From Prevotellaceae bacterium (GTDB lineage Bacteria; Bacteroidota; Bacteroidia; Bacteroidales; UBA932), in NCBI GenBank assembly GCA_031288885.1, contig JAITQP010000207.1:1-8005 (forward strand): a stretch of 8,005 bases of DNA, written 5' to 3'. Positions 1 to 6,605 of the stretch are shown here, in pieces (positions within the stretch are counted from its first letter, which is position 1; each line of letters begins with the position of its first letter). Made by a program: the position numbers and the translations under genes. A model generated the notes under the pieces. The model was not told the DNA's origin. It was given only the letters and a program-made list of their open reading frames with translations, and did not search any database.

Positions 1-1538
1 ACCGGCTCGGTGTAGGTCATCCTTGCGCTCCCCGACCAGTTGGTGGTGGGGTTGTTCGACCTTTGGTCAAGTATCAGCTCGCTATTGGTGATTTGGTTGT
101 TGGTAGTGCTGTTCCGGCTGCTTTCGCTCTCGCTGTTGTTGACGTTATAGCGCAGCTCTGCGGAGAGCGTTCGCCCGGGCTTTGAGAGCTTTTGCCGCCA
201 CAGCAGCTCGTTTCGGAAGTTGAAGGCGTTGTTTTCGGAAGAATTTTTTGCGATGGAGCGGTTGTAGCCTATCATCCCCGAGTTGTTGTCGCTCTCCGAG
301 CTGCGGTTTTGAAAGCTGAGCCGTGGCGTGTAGAGCAGCGAGGTGTTTTCGTTTGGCTTGTACTCCAAGCGGAGGTTAAAGCGGTGGTTATAGTTGTTTG
401 TTGCCGAGTTGGAGGTTGACTCGTAGCTTTTCAGGGAGTCTCTTCCGGCAATGTACTGCCGGAGGCGCTCGCTGTGCGCGTCGTTGCTGACGACGTTAAG
501 GAAATAGCTGCTCGTTACCTCCACCTTTTTGCCCCACGTGTCGCCGTAGTTCAGCCCCACGGCAGTGGTGCTGGCAATTCCGCTGTTGCCGCCGCCGCCA
601 AAATACATTCCGCCGCGCCTTCCGCCGCCGCTGGCGCTCACCAAGTCTTCCTCGGCAAACTGCCGCTGGTTAACGTTGTTGCTCATGCCTATAATCGAAA
701 TTCTGCGATCCCCGCGAAACAGGTTAACGTTCCCTCCCCTCGAGTAGCGTATATCGCCCTCCCCCACGTTTTCCTGCAAATCCTGCCCTGCGCTGCCGTA
801 CAGCCGCCCAAACTGCCCCATGCGCTTATCCTCGCGGGTTACAATGTTGAGCGTTTTTTCGGAGTTTCCGTCGTCAAATCCGGTGAGCTGCGCCTGATCG
901 CTCATGCGGTCGTACACCTCTATTTTGGAGATGGCGTCGGCGGGGAGGTTTTTGATGGCAAGGGTGGGGTCGTCGCCAAAGAAAGGCTTGCCGTCCACCA
1001 GCACGCGCTTCACGTCCTCGCCCTGCGTTTTCACCGTTCCGTTTTCGACGGTAACGCCCGGCATCTTTTTGAGCAGGTCTTCGGTGGTGGCGTCCTGCGA
1101 CACCTTGTAGGCGTCGGCGTTGAACTCGGTGGTGTCGCCGCGCTGGGTGGCGCGCACGGCGTTGCCCGTTACCTGCACCGCCTCAAGGTCGACAGCCTCG
1201 GGGGAGAGGCGAATTTTCCCCAGATCTCTATCCTCGCTCTTCAGCGCAACCGTTCGCGAAAGCTTTTGGTAGCCCAAGTAGGCGTACTCTACCCTGTAGG
1301 ATTGCGCGGCGAGGTTTTCCACCACAAACGCGCCGTTGCCGGCGGTGGTGGCGTAGTAGCGCTTGGTGCTGTCGCTCACGCTCACCACCTGCACCACCGA
1401 GCCTACCAGCGGATCGCCGCTACGGCTGTCCACAAGAGCTCCACGAATACTTGCAGCGTGCAGCTGCCCTGCAAAAAAAAGAAACAATGCTCCTCCTGCT
1501 ACGCTCCGCAGCGTAGCGCTTATTCTCCGCTTTATCAC
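1..1538 (-). CDS. Outer-membrane beta-barrel / TonB-dependent receptor-like protein, C-terminus outside window
   Basis: About 512 codons are open from a GTG at 1536-1538 to the window edge with no stop, so the 3' part is missing. A signal peptide is visible (IKRR, then a hydrophobic run ending GQLHA near residue 28). Residues about 30-112 look like a carboxypeptidase-regulatory-like beta-sandwich (RGALVDSRSGDPLVGSVV, later YLGYQKL). A plug-like domain follows, with KKMPGVTVENG near 157-167, VDGKPFFGDDP near 181-191, KNLPADAISKIEVYD and TGFDDG. These strings are typical of Bacteroidota outer-membrane beta-barrel family proteins related to TonB-dependent receptors. The remainder reads as Asn/Ser/Tyr-rich barrel strands, with a Gly/Arg-rich patch near 303-318. 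No ATG lies between the upstream in-frame TAA and the signal peptide; GTG is the best start but ATT codons nearby cannot be excluded. It is the last visible gene of the sigma-factor unit, 54 bases after its neighbour. The substrate cannot be told from sequence. Family confident, start less so. Confidence 0.88.
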   Translation of the reverse strand, partial: MIKRRISATLRSVAGGALFLFFAGQLHAASIRGALVDSRSGDPLVGSVVQVVSVSDSTKRYYATTAGNGAFVVENLAAQSYRVEYAYLGYQKLSRTVALKSEDRDLGKIRLSPEAVDLEAVQVTGNAVRATQRGDTTEFNADAYKVSQDATTEDLLKKMPGVTVENGTVKTQGEDVKRVLVDGKPFFGDDPTLAIKNLPADAISKIEVYDRMSDQAQLTGFDDGNSEKTLNIVTREDKRMGQFGRLYGSAGQDLQENVGEGDIRYSRGGNVNLFRGDRRISIIGMSNNVNQRQFAEEDLVSASGGGRRGGMYFGGGGNSGIASTTAVGLNYGDTWGKKVEVTSSYFLNVVSNDAHSERLRQYIAGRDSLKSYESTSNSATNNYNHRFNLRLEYKPNENTSLLYTPRLSFQNRSSESDNNSGMIGYNRSIAKNSSENNAFNFRNELLWRQKLSKPGRTLSAELRYNVNNSESESSRNSTTNNQITNSELILDQRSNNPTTNWSGSARMTYTEP

Positions 1539-1592
1539 AATTCCAATAATTTTAGTAGTTGATGATTTAAATTCAATGTTAGGTAAGATTTT

Positions 1593-2414
1593 TTAGCGCT
1601 TTCGCAAACCGTTTATCAGCTCCTCCCTGAACGACTCCTCTGCAACGTAGTACTTAAGCAGCTTTTGCGGCGAGAGGATTTTTTCGAGCTTGCTGTGGTA
1701 CTCGCGCATCAGGTTGGCGTCGTCCTGCGCGTTCTCCACCAGCCGCTGCGCTATTTGCAGCGCTTTTTTGTCGTCCACTTTTTCGTTTTTCACTTTTCGC
1801 ATCAGCGTATTGCGCTCGATGAAGAGCGCGGTGCGCTTTTCCCAGTACTCGTTATATACAGGCCAAAACGCTTGCGCCTCCTCCGGCGTGAGGTCGAGCT
1901 GCGCCGTAAAGTAGCCTATTTTACGCGCCCGTATTTGCTCCTGCCGCTGCTTGTGGCGCTGCTGCCTGCCAACGGTATCGTTAAGCGCCAGCTTCATGCC
2001 CTGAATGGCAGGATTTTCTTGGATTTTTTTGCCTACCTCCTCAAAGTGCTTGCGCATTTCTTCGCTCTGCTGCTCAAAGCGCTGGCGCCACTCCTCAGAG
2101 TTCCACTCCCAATGCTTGATGTGCTGCTCCCAATGCTGGCGCCACTCCTCAACGCTTTCCGGCAGCTTGCCGGTGCACGGCTGCCTGCCGGCGGTGTCGT
2201 TAAGCGCTATCGTAACGCCTTGCGTGCCGCCGCTCTTTTGAAGCTGCCGGCACATTTCTTCGCCCTGCTTGGTGGGGGGGTTGCACGCTTCCTCGGCGGG
2301 CTCGCCGGCGGACTTCATTGCTTGCTCCGCGCCTTCGCTTTCCGGCTCGGATGTTTGCGCAGCAACCGTAGCTGCTACGGCGAATGCTGCAAAAAGGGTC
2401 AGTAATCTTTTCAT
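1593..2414 (-). CDS. Exported Spy/CpxP-like (LTxxQ-type) helical protein with internal repeats
   Basis: This 273-residue protein starts at an ATG behind an A-rich leader (AAAAAAAATA). A signal peptide spans residues 1-20 (MKRLLTLFAAFAVAATVAAQ). The mature N-terminal part is acidic, with cysteines at 43, 55 and 80. Residues about 89-126 are a Trp/Glu/Arg/His-rich helix with two EEWRQ repeats 18 residues apart. A decapeptide-like motif, IALNDTAGRQ (69-78) and LALNDTVGRQ (142-151), occurs twice, 73 residues apart. The C-terminal part (about 165-267) resembles Bacteroidota proteins of the Spy/CpxP type: LTPEEAQAFWPVYNEYWEKR near 175-194 and LSPQKLLKYY near 247-256. Family members are periplasmic chaperones or envelope-stress or metal sensors. 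Here that role is inferred, supported by the sigma factor at the head of the unit. It lies 21 bases after the membrane protein gene. The N-terminal half is not a standard part of the family as I know it. Confidence 0.82.
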   Translation of the reverse strand: MKRLLTLFAAFAVAATVAAQTSEPESEGAEQAMKSAGEPAEEACNPPTKQGEEMCRQLQKSGGTQGVTIALNDTAGRQPCTGKLPESVEEWRQHWEQHIKHWEWNSEEWRQRFEQQSEEMRKHFEEVGKKIQENPAIQGMKLALNDTVGRQQRHKQRQEQIRARKIGYFTAQLDLTPEEAQAFWPVYNEYWEKRTALFIERNTLMRKVKNEKVDDKKALQIAQRLVENAQDDANLMREYHSKLEKILSPQKLLKYYVAEESFREELINGLRKR

Positions 2415-2435
2415 TATTTTTTTTGCTACTTAAAT

Positions 2436-2816
2436 TTAATCTTCCATTGCTACGTGTAACCGGCTATCGCAAAGCAGATAGTCTACGATTGCCTCGTCGT
2501 CCAACCCGTCGTCGTCGCTCTCGGGGTCTTCCAGCAGGTAGCGCTCCAAGTCCATAACGCCAACGTTGTAGTAGGCTTCATACTCAGCGTCTGCAGCCGA
2601 TTGGAGCAAGTCCGGCGCATACCTCACCGCCATGTACGAAAAGCCCACCAGCAGCGCAAATCCGGCGGCAAACGCCAGCTGCGCGCGAACGCTGCCCCAC
2701 AGGGACAAATGCTGCACGTGCGCCTCCTCGCGCCCGTCGCACCGCTGCATGACGCGCTCCGGAAGGCGCTCAAAGTAGCCCTCCGGAACGGTAAACGGTA
2801 AGTTTTTGTTTTTCAT
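2436..2816 (-). CDS. Single-span inner-membrane protein, candidate sigma-factor regulator
   Basis: This 126-residue protein starts at an ATG preceded by AAAAAAAATCGTGAA. The N-terminus (LPFTVPEGYFERLPERVMQR, residues 6-25) resembles the short VPEGYFExLP opening of many uncharacterised Bacteroidota membrane proteins. One hydrophobic segment lies at about 47-65 (LAFAAGFALLVGFSYMAV), with basic residues before it, so the first 45 residues should be cytoplasmic. The outer tail is strongly acidic (EDPESDDDGLDDEAIVDYLL, 96-115) and ends CDSRLHVAMED. There is no signal peptide and no recognisable zinc-binding HxxxCxxC anti-sigma motif. It sits in a unit led by an ECF sigma factor and between two exported LTxxQ proteins. 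A small cytoplasmic head, one span and an outer tail would fit an anti-sigma or signal-relay protein, but that function is inferred from layout only. Confidence 0.78.
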   Translation of the reverse strand: MKNKNLPFTVPEGYFERLPERVMQRCDGREEAHVQHLSLWGSVRAQLAFAAGFALLVGFSYMAVRYAPDLLQSAADAEYEAYYNVGVMDLERYLLEDPESDDDGLDDEAIVDYLLCDSRLHVAMED

Positions 2817-2854
2817 TTCACGATTTTTTTTGTACTGTTAATAATTAGCGGGCG

Positions 2855-3322
2855 CTACCATCCGCCGTCTCCGCCACCTCCGCGGGCTCCGCCATCCCTG
2901 CGCGGCTGCCGCTCTCTATCTCTGCCCGACGGCTGACGCTGGCGCTGCTCGCCAAGCCACTTGTCGTACGCTGCCTGCTGCTCGCTGGTGAGCAAGCTTT
3001 TCACCTCGACCTCGCGGGCTTTTTGGATGTTCTCCATTTGCGCGCGCATGGCGCCGCGCTCGCCGCTGCCCCTGTTTTCGGGCTTCATGAGCTCCTGCAC
3101 CTGCAGGTCGTACTTGCTGTTCACGCTGTCCACCTTGCGGGACAGGGAGTCGCTAAGCGACAGCGCTTCGCGGAGCTCTGCGCTGTGCCGGAGGCGATTT
3201 TGCTCCATCATCTTCTGGCGCTCCTCGGCGCTCATCCTCTGACCTCGCCCGCCTGCGGGGGGCTGCGACATGCCTGCGCCTGCAAATAGCATCAGCGCGG
3301 CTACAAAAATTACTTTCTTCAT
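2855..3322 (-). CDS. Small exported LTxxQ-type (Spy/CpxP-like) protein with Arg/Gly-rich tail
   Basis: This 155-residue protein has an ATG start and a signal peptide, MKKVIFVAALMLFAGAGMSQ (1-20). The mature part is mostly predicted helix, rich in Glu, Gln, Arg and Met (MSAEERQKMMEQNRLRHSAE, 30-49). SLSDSLSRKVDSVNSKYDLQ follows, then QMENIQKAREVEVKSLLTSE and QQAAYDKWL. The LLTSEQQAAYDKW segment (110-122) is the usual LTxxQ signature of this small periplasmic family. The last 30 residues are unusual: repeated Arg/Gln, then a glycine run (RDGGARGGGGDGGW) ending in Trp. The family is linked to envelope stress and to metal or misfolding sensing. That role is plausible here because the gene follows an ECF sigma gene by 48 bases and a larger relative lies two genes downstream. 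Confidence 0.82.
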   Translation of the reverse strand: MKKVIFVAALMLFAGAGMSQPPAGGRGQRMSAEERQKMMEQNRLRHSAELREALSLSDSLSRKVDSVNSKYDLQVQELMKPENRGSGERGAMRAQMENIQKAREVEVKSLLTSEQQAAYDKWLGEQRQRQPSGRDRERQPRRDGGARGGGGDGGW

Positions 3323-3370
3323 AACGTTTTTATTTTCTTTGACTGCCCAAAACGGAAAAGGTTTAATCCG

Positions 3371-3901
3371 TCACAAAAGTTTTTTGATTTTTTTTTCGGC
3401 GATATGGTAGGAGGCTTTCAGGGCGCCTACGGAAACGCCCAGCAGGTCAGACATTTGCTCGTAGGGCATTTCGTCAAAGTAGCGCATGTTGAATACCATT
3501 CGCTGCTTTTCGGGGAGGGTGAGGATGGCGGCCTGCAGCTTTTGCTGAGCGTCGGTGGCGCAGAAGTGGGCGTCGGTGGCGCGGAGGTTGTCCAGCAGCT
3601 GGCGGGCGTCGCCGAGGGAGAGGCGTTGCAGCCGCCGCGTGTGGTGGAGAAAGGTGAGGGCCTCGTTGGTGGCAATGCGGAAGAGCCACGTGAAGAGCTG
3701 CGCCTCGCCGCGAAACTTGGCGACGTTTTCCCACGCTTTTACGAACGTATTTTGCAGCACATCGTCGGCGTCGTCGTGCAGGAGCACCAGCTTGCGAATA
3801 TGCCAGTAGAGCCGCTCGCCGTACCGCTCCACCAGCACGCTAAACGCTTCGCGACGTGTCTCCTCACATCTTAGCTGCTCTAACAATAACGACTCTGCCA
3901 A
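3371..3901 (-). CDS. ECF-type RNA polymerase sigma-70 factor
   Basis: This 176-residue protein is a group 4 (extracytoplasmic function) sigma factor. Region 2 spans about 18-90: LVERYGERLYWHI, then the core-binding DDADDVLQNTFVKAWENV (43-60), then FTWLFRIATNEALTFL. Region 4 spans about 119-173, with LPEKQRMVFNMRYFDEMPYE and the helix-turn-helix YEQMSDLLGVSVGALKASYH. Length and domain order are normal for the class, and region 1 and region 3 are absent as expected. The only usable start is TTG at 3899-3901. An in-frame TAA lies at 3914-3916 and no ATG occurs before the conserved domain. A heptamer repeat begins at the very next base upstream, so the native start region may have been altered. 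It heads a tightly spaced minus-strand unit of five genes, so it probably controls envelope functions and perhaps its own operon. No standard housekeeping promoter was found upstream. Confidence 0.95.
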   Translation of the reverse strand: MAESLLLEQLRCEETRREAFSVLVERYGERLYWHIRKLVLLHDDADDVLQNTFVKAWENVAKFRGEAQLFTWLFRIATNEALTFLHHTRRLQRLSLGDARQLLDNLRATDAHFCATDAQQKLQAAILTLPEKQRMVFNMRYFDEMPYEQMSDLLGVSVGALKASYHIAEKKIKKLL

Positions 3902-3929
3902 GGGAATTAGGAATTAAGAATTACGAATG
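3902..3929 (+). repeat. Heptamer repeat block, left end of repeat island
   Basis: Four head-to-tail heptamers are seen: GGGAATT, AGGAATT, AAGAATT, ACGAATG. The last three match, in inverted orientation, a heptamer block at 4250-4270 at 19 of 21 positions. The block directly abuts the TTG start of the sigma-factor gene. The heptamers resemble simple AT-rich interspersed repeats; mobility is not shown. Confidence 0.75.
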
Positions 3930-3945
3930 ATGTTGTTGTAACGTT

Positions 3946-4088
3946 GCACGCTTCGCGTCATTGCGAGCGGAGCGAAGCAACCGGAGCGAAGCGGAGCTCA
4001 ACGAAGTTAATCCAGCGACGCACGCTTCGCGTTGCCTTGTCCGTATTTCTGGATTGCTTCGCTTCGCTCGCAATGACGCAAGGCGTGC
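3946..4088. repeat. Long imperfect palindrome of the CGTCATTGCGAGC / GCAATCCAG dispersed-repeat type
   Basis: The arms at 3946-3980 and 4054-4088 are reverse complements at 32 of 35 positions, and the inner 26 bases (3955-3980 against 4054-4079) differ at one. The right arm reads CTGGATTGCTTCGCTTCGCT followed by CGCAATGACGC, which I recognise as a widespread bacterial dispersed palindrome. In the left half the matching TCCAG (4011-4015) is separated from GCAA by about 30 extra bases that contain a second CGGAGCGAAGC (3968-3978 and 3982-3992). GCACGCTTCGCGT also occurs twice (3946-3958, 4020-4032). It lies between the subtilase stop and the sigma-factor start, so RNA from the subtilase gene would form a strong stem here. 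It might limit read-through, but no U-tract follows. Confidence 0.82.
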
Positions 4089-4235
4089 TTCTCCGTTAAT
4101 GTAAATTTTTATTGGACTTTATGTAATATAAATCAAAGACAGCAACGCATCTACTACTCTTTCTTTATCGTTTGAATGATATTTGATAAAATAAGCTCCA
4201 TATCCATATAACGGGTGTTTCGTTACTATTTCCCC
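4089..4235. other. AT-rich unique part of the repeat island, no confirmed gene
   Basis: Much more AT-rich than the flanking genes and without obvious repeats. On the minus strand one frame is open from just after a TAG at 4248-4250 to a TAA at 4119-4121, about 42 codons, reading in part KHPLYGYGAYFIKYHSNDKE then RVVDALLSLIYIT. There is no start codon in a convincing position, so it could be a gene remnant or chance. No good TAnnTTTG promoter for the sigma gene is visible; TGTCTTTG (minus, 4134-4141) is one base off but lacks a partner at -33. Confidence 0.4.
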
Positions 4236-4270
4236 AATTCCTAATTCCTAATTCGTAATTCCTAATTCCT
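4236..4270 (+). repeat. Five tandem heptamers overlapping the subtilase stop codon
   Basis: The block reads AATTCCT, AATTCCT, AATTCGT, AATTCCT, AATTCCT with no gaps, an almost perfect 7-base tandem repeat. On the minus strand it supplies the last Arg-Asn codons and the TAG stop of the subtilase gene (4262-4270). It is the inverted partner of the block at 3902-3929 and related to one at 6625-6638. Confidence 0.88.
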
Positions 4271-6496
4271 ATAGATTAGCATCTTTTTCGTTCCCGTTGC
4301 CTTTCCGTTGCTGAGCTGCACTACGTAGAGGCCGTGCGGCAGGAAGCTGAGGTCTAAGCTGCTGCCTGCCCGTACGGGGCTGGTGTAGAGCAGCGCGCCC
4401 ATAAGGCTGTACACGCTGAGCGTCAGGTTTGCCGCGTCCTCCTCCGTTTCGATGGAGAATGCTCCGCTGTTGGGGTTGGGGATTATTTTGAACTCCACCG
4501 CTTGGCGGCTGTCGCTCCAGCGCGATTGCGGCGCCGAAAGAGGCAGGCAGGCGGTAACAACGCCTTTCTCCATAGCCTGCAGGATGTTCAGCTTTCCGGC
4601 TCCGCGCGTGTTTTGGTCAAGCTTTGTAATAAACTCGTCTTTCGTAGCGTTTTGTTGCAGCATGCACCGGACGCTGTCGGGGGTGAGCGTTGGGCTTTGC
4701 TGGAGCAGCAGCGCCACCGCGCCGGTCACCATGGGCGCCGCCATGGAGGTGCCGGACATGAAAGAGTAGTAGTTAGATATTCCTGCGCTGGACGACGGGT
4801 CGCAGCCGTTGACCGCCGACACAATCCAGCTCCCCGGCGCCATGAGGTCAGGCTTTACGCGGCCATCCACGGTAGGGCCCTTGGAGGAAAAGGAGGACAC
4901 CGAGCCCTTCACCGCCGCTTCGTACTTGCCGGTGTTGAACGACCCTACGCTGATGATGCTCCTTGCCGTGCCGCCCACTTCGCCCACCGTGTAGCTGCTG
5001 TTGCCGCTTATCCACGTGTCGCCGGAGGTTTTCAGCGCCCCAAACGATGCGTCGCCGTTCTCGCCATCATTCCCCAAGTTCCAGAGGTGCACCGTGCCCA
5101 GCTTGTTCTCCACCATTTTGAGCGCGAGCACCACCGCGTACTTGCCGGTTTGGGTGTTGGTAACCTCCAGCTCCACCACGCCGCGCCGAGCGCTGCCGTA
5201 CACGTTGTAGCCCCACCCCGCTACGCTAACGGTATCCTTTCCGGAGGCAATAAATGTTTTGCGGCTAAGCTTAGTGCCGATTTCCGTAGAGTAAAAGTTG
5301 TTGCCCGTTGCCTGCTGGAGGCGCGTGTGCTTTTCCGCGTCCCACAGCTCCACCGTCCAGTTGAGGTGCAGCCCCACGGGGGCAAAGGCCACCACGCGGC
5401 TTTTTCCGCCCACCACGCCCACCACCGTACGCACCACGCCGCCGCCGGCGCTAAACGTGTAGCTGGCGTGCAGCTTGCTGTCGCCCTCGTTGCCCGCGGC
5501 GCCCACCGCTATGCGCCCGCGCCCCGTGAGGCCGTCGAGGGAGCGGTCAAAGGGCGACGTGCCGTCGTGCGGCCCGTAGTGCGAGCCAAGGCTCAGGTTC
5601 ACCACCGCAGGCTTGCCCACCCGACGCGCGTACCGGAATACGTAGCTTATCCCGTCTATGAGCTCCGACTGGGCACCGTCGCGCAGCTCCACCAGCACCA
5701 GCTCCGCCTCGGGGGCAAGGCCCTTGTATTCTTTGTATTCTTTTTTCACGCTATCCGGCCCGCCCATTCCGGCGGCTATGCCCGCCACGTGCGTACCGTG
5801 CGATTCGCTGCTCGACGAGCACCGCTTTCGCAAAATTTCCTCCTGCGTGGCGTACACAGAGCCGTAGCCAACGCTGTCGATGCTGCTGCGCGAGCCGCTG
5901 TTGTCGCCCTGATGCCAGACGCGGGCAATGCGCAGGTTGCCCGCCGTGTCGCGAAACGTGGCGTGCGTAAAGTCAAAGCCCCAGTCCACCACGCCAACAA
6001 CAACGCCTTTTCCCGTGTACGCCTGCTCCAAGCTGCCGCCGCCCTGCTGCACCACGTCGCCGCCGGTGAGCGGAACCGCCATGTCGAGCCGCTTGCGGAC
6101 GCGGCTGTCGGCGCTTATAAAGAAGATGCCGTCCAGCTGCGCCATGCGCGCCAGCTGCGCGGGCGTGGCGCGCGCCGTCGCCACGCCGTTGACGCGAACG
6201 CCAACCGACACGCCAATTTCCTCAAGCCGCCGGACGTTAAACGTGTCGGCAAGGGAGAGCATCACGCCCACCGTGCTCTCCCCGTCGCCGTCTGCCGGTA
6301 GGCTTTTGGCCACCGCCTGCGCGCGCGGGGAGGCCTGACGGAGGCTTTCGGCGTAGCGCTCCACCAGCGCAGACGTGCGCGGCGTTATGACCGCCTCGGC
6401 GCTCAGCCAAAAAGGGGAGAGGAGCAACGCCAGCAGCAGCGCCGGCGCGCCAACGCGCCGCAACAGCAGCAGGAATGGCAGGTTGGTAGAAATCAT
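4262..6496 (-). CDS. Secreted subtilisin-like serine protease (S8) with type IX secretion sorting domain
   Basis: This 744-residue protein starts at an ATG. A long signal peptide covers about 1-35 (LLLLRRVGAPALLLALLLSP, then FWLSAEA). Residues about 36-150 are a likely propeptide. The S8 catalytic domain follows: Asp171 in GVVDWGFDFTH, His233 in SHGTHVAGIAAG, oxyanion Asn336 in VGAAGNEGD, and Ser584 in FMSGTSMAAPMV. The full set is intact, so an active enzyme is expected. Between Asn336 and Ser584 is an insert of about 170 residues (345-515) rich in beta-type sequence, as in several Bacteroidota S8 proteases. The C-terminal part (about 671-744), NPNSGAFSIE, then LSVYSLMGALLY and HGLYVVQLSNG, is a Por (type A) sorting domain, so the protein should cross the outer membrane by the type IX system and be surface-anchored or released. 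It appears to be a single-gene unit with its own upstream promoter candidate. The substrate is unknown. Confidence 0.95.
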   Translation of the reverse strand: MISTNLPFLLLLRRVGAPALLLALLLSPFWLSAEAVITPRTSALVERYAESLRQASPRAQAVAKSLPADGDGESTVGVMLSLADTFNVRRLEEIGVSVGVRVNGVATARATPAQLARMAQLDGIFFISADSRVRKRLDMAVPLTGGDVVQQGGGSLEQAYTGKGVVVGVVDWGFDFTHATFRDTAGNLRIARVWHQGDNSGSRSSIDSVGYGSVYATQEEILRKRCSSSSESHGTHVAGIAAGMGGPDSVKKEYKEYKGLAPEAELVLVELRDGAQSELIDGISYVFRYARRVGKPAVVNLSLGSHYGPHDGTSPFDRSLDGLTGRGRIAVGAAGNEGDSKLHASYTFSAGGGVVRTVVGVVGGKSRVVAFAPVGLHLNWTVELWDAEKHTRLQQATGNNFYSTEIGTKLSRKTFIASGKDTVSVAGWGYNVYGSARRGVVELEVTNTQTGKYAVVLALKMVENKLGTVHLWNLGNDGENGDASFGALKTSGDTWISGNSSYTVGEVGGTARSIISVGSFNTGKYEAAVKGSVSSFSSKGPTVDGRVKPDLMAPGSWIVSAVNGCDPSSSAGISNYYSFMSGTSMAAPMVTGAVALLLQQSPTLTPDSVRCMLQQNATKDEFITKLDQNTRGAGKLNILQAMEKGVVTACLPLSAPQSRWSDSRQAVEFKIIPNPNSGAFSIETEEDAANLTLSVYSLMGALLYTSPVRAGSSLDLSFLPHGLYVVQLSNGKATGTKKMLIYRN

Positions 6497-6605
6497 AGTA
6501 AATTAAGCGCTAAAAACAGCGTTGCCGTGAATTTGTGAATTAAACAGCATGCCAACATTAAGCGTTTGCCTCTACTTTTCTTACTTGCTTGTGCGTTGGC
6601 AGCCG

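Noticed and set aside
1498..1517. GCTACGCT / AGCGTAGC hairpin with a four-base loop
   Set aside because: It falls inside the signal-peptide codons of the barrel gene and is only 8 bp; no site type fits, so chance is likely.
474..1562. A 362-codon open frame on the plus strand opposite the barrel gene
   Set aside because: The minus strand encodes clear regulatory-like and plug domains over the same bases; the plus frame shows no family features.
1665..2405. A 246-codon plus-strand frame opposite the 273-residue gene
   Set aside because: It is a Leu/Arg/Ala-rich shadow without a signal or domain; the minus-strand gene has a signal peptide and LTxxQ-type motifs.
4134..4141. TGTCTTTG on the minus strand as a promoter for the sigma-factor gene
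   Set aside because: One base off the -7 consensus and no TTTG at the right distance; it lies more than 230 bases from the start.
3902..4271. CRISPR array
   Set aside because: The repeats are 7-base tandem units and one palindrome, without regular repeats of 24-40 bases separated by unique spacers.
4502..6301. A 599-codon open frame on the plus strand opposite the subtilase gene
   Set aside because: The composition is Ala/Arg/His/Val-rich with no domain, and the minus-strand frame has a complete catalytic triad and sorting domain. It is a shadow of GC-rich coding DNA.
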